Shown in pieces: positions 22,492 through 23,160 of a stretch of DNA of 23,160 nt (its first letter is position 1; each line of letters opens with the position of its first letter). The translations under genes were made by a program, and so were the position numbers. The DNA comes from an uncultured Actinomycetes bacterium (GTDB taxonomy: Bacteria; Actinomycetota; Thermoleophilia; Solirubrobacterales; 70-9), in NCBI GenBank assembly GCA_946479725.1, contig CAMLHB010000017.1:1-23160 (forward strand). Reading direction: 5' to 3'. The notes under the pieces are model-generated. The model was not told where the DNA came from and did not search any database. It worked only from the letters and a program-made list of their open reading frames with translations.

Positions 22492-22685
22492 CGGCTGGCG
22501 GAGGCCAGCTCGGTGGCCTTGGTCGAGAGGAATATCCCCTCGGCAAGCAACTCCTCGGGATCCCGGCCAGCGTCACTGATCAGCCGGTATGAACGCCATT
22601 CGCGGGCTGCGAGACCCTCCTCGCCTCGCTCTTCCGCACGCTTGGCGCGGTCAGCCGTTTCCTGAAGTCGTTGCTGGGGCTTCAT
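22488..22685 (-). CDS. Small helical protein, probable antitoxin partner
   Basis: 65 residues, highly charged and helical ('RLQETADRAKRAEERGEEGLAAREWRSYRLISDAGRDPEELLAEGIFLS'). No DNA-binding motif is recognised. Size, charge and the 4-bp overlap with the nucleotidyltransferase suggest it is the cognate antitoxin or an accessory subunit; this rests on context only. Confidence 0.6.
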   Translation of the reverse strand: MKPQQRLQETADRAKRAEERGEEGLAAREWRSYRLISDAGRDPEELLAEGIFLSTKATELASASR

Positions 22686-22707
22686 CGGGCCAGGATAGTT
22701 GCCACAG

Positions 22708-23160
22708 CTACTTCTTCTTCTGTCGCCGTTCGAGGACTTCGCCGAAGGCTTTCTCGATTTCGGTGGTGAGGGTGAGGCGGAAGGTGGCGTTGAGGGCGTC
22801 GAAGGCGAGGGGGCGGAGGCGGCCGATGGCGGCGATGATCTCCTCCCAGCCCTCCTCGGGGCGGCCGGCGTCGTCGAAGGGCTTCCAGACGTTCTCGACG
22901 AAAAGCTCGACGAAGGTGCGGGCGGAGGACTGGGCGTTGCGGTTGAGTTTCTCGATCGCAGCGAGGGCGGCCGGGAGGTCGATGCCCATCGCGAGGACTT
23001 CTTCGGCGGCGCGGATCAGGGCCGGGCTCGGGGCTTCGTAGCGTTCTTCGCCGAGGTCGACGAGGAGGCCGAGCTTCTTCGCTTTCTCGATCAGGCGGTC
23101 GTCATCGGTGCCGAACTTCTCGACCAGCTCGGAGCGGCTGTAGACCTCGGGAGCCTCAGA
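22708..23160 (-). CDS. C-terminal part of a MerR-type regulator paralogue (5' end outside window)
   Basis: The frame is open from the right edge to TAG 22710-22708, about 150 residues; the start lies beyond 23160. The segment 'SARTFVELFVENVWKPFDDAGRPEEGWEEIIAAIGRLRPLAFDALNATFRLTLTTEIEKAF' is closely similar to the C-terminal domain of the regulator at 11092 ('SRTFVELFVREIWEPFDKAGRPEEDWPKVREALDRMRPLASDALLAMF'). The preceding 'SELVEKFGTDDDRLIEKAKKLGLLVDLGEERYEAPSPALIRAA' also aligns with it. A MerR DNA-binding domain is therefore expected outside the window. The protein ends in a basic KKK tail. Confidence 0.75.
   Translation of the reverse strand, partial: SEAPEVYSRSELVEKFGTDDDRLIEKAKKLGLLVDLGEERYEAPSPALIRAAEEVLAMGIDLPAALAAIEKLNRNAQSSARTFVELFVENVWKPFDDAGRPEEGWEEIIAAIGRLRPLAFDALNATFRLTLTTEIEKAFGEVLERRQKKK

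Noticed and set aside
22018..22710. A second integrated element at tRNA-Thr(CGU) with att repeats
   Set aside because: I looked for a copy of the tRNA 3' end beyond the nucleotidyltransferase pair up to the window end and found none, so only adjacency can be claimed.

Overview
This window is GC-rich, densely packed bacterial DNA. It is most likely from an actinomycetote of the Thermoleophilia (Solirubrobacterales/Gaiellales-like) type. That placement is an inference from several signs: GC-rich codon use, many GTG/TTG starts, an F420-dependent nitroreductase-like protein, short secreted proteins with near-identical signal peptides, MerR regulators with a long helical C-terminal extension, and a group 1 sigma factor. 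No rRNA or other species marker is present.

Layout. (1) 1-2030: two minus-strand secreted proteins, an NHL-type beta-propeller cut by the left edge and a six-cysteine protein with its own recognisable promoter. (2) 2169-5243: a 3,000-bp mini-island in the 3' half of tRNA-Thr(GGU), bounded by 44-bp direct repeats. It carries a SEC-C protein with a DUF2384-like tail, a VapBC-type toxin-antitoxin pair and an integrase wrecked by an internal deletion. The intact tRNA is at the right end; the displaced 3' half and what looks like the original tRNA terminator are at the left end. (3) 5299-6169: an NTF2-like protein and a small secreted protein. (4) 6289-11095: a plus-strand group of exported, largely copper-related proteins: a thioredoxin-fold lipoprotein, a parallel beta-helix protein, a cupredoxin, a two-domain multicopper oxidase and a second cupredoxin with a C-terminal beta-sandwich. 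The last four are tightly coupled. (5) 11092-14095: MerR regulator plus SDR (minus), PD-(D/E)XK-type nuclease, tRNA-Tyr, NTF2-like protein and Ddn-type protein. (6) 14096-16381: principal sigma factor and, divergently, a FolE2/MptA-type GTP cyclohydrolase. (7) 16386-19715: operon of ferritin-like lipoprotein, MMPL transporter and PgsA. (8) 19734-21896: family 5-type uracil-DNA glycosylase, a ThiF/MccB-like adenylating enzyme with an N-terminal PqqD/RRE-like region, and a small lipoprotein. (9) 21945-23160: tRNA-Thr(CGU), a nucleotidyltransferase toxin-antitoxin-like pair, and the C-terminal part of a second MerR-type regulator paralogous to the one at 11092.

The two most notable units are the minimal tRNA-Thr island, whose ends, decayed integrase, putative arm sites and displaced terminator can all be read, and the beta-helix/cupredoxin/multicopper oxidase operon, which looks like an exported copper-oxidase system with its own possible maturation factors. 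A third is the stand-alone RRE-ThiF enzyme, which has no visible precursor peptide. All three tRNA genes in the window have an accessory-type gene or island at their 3' end.
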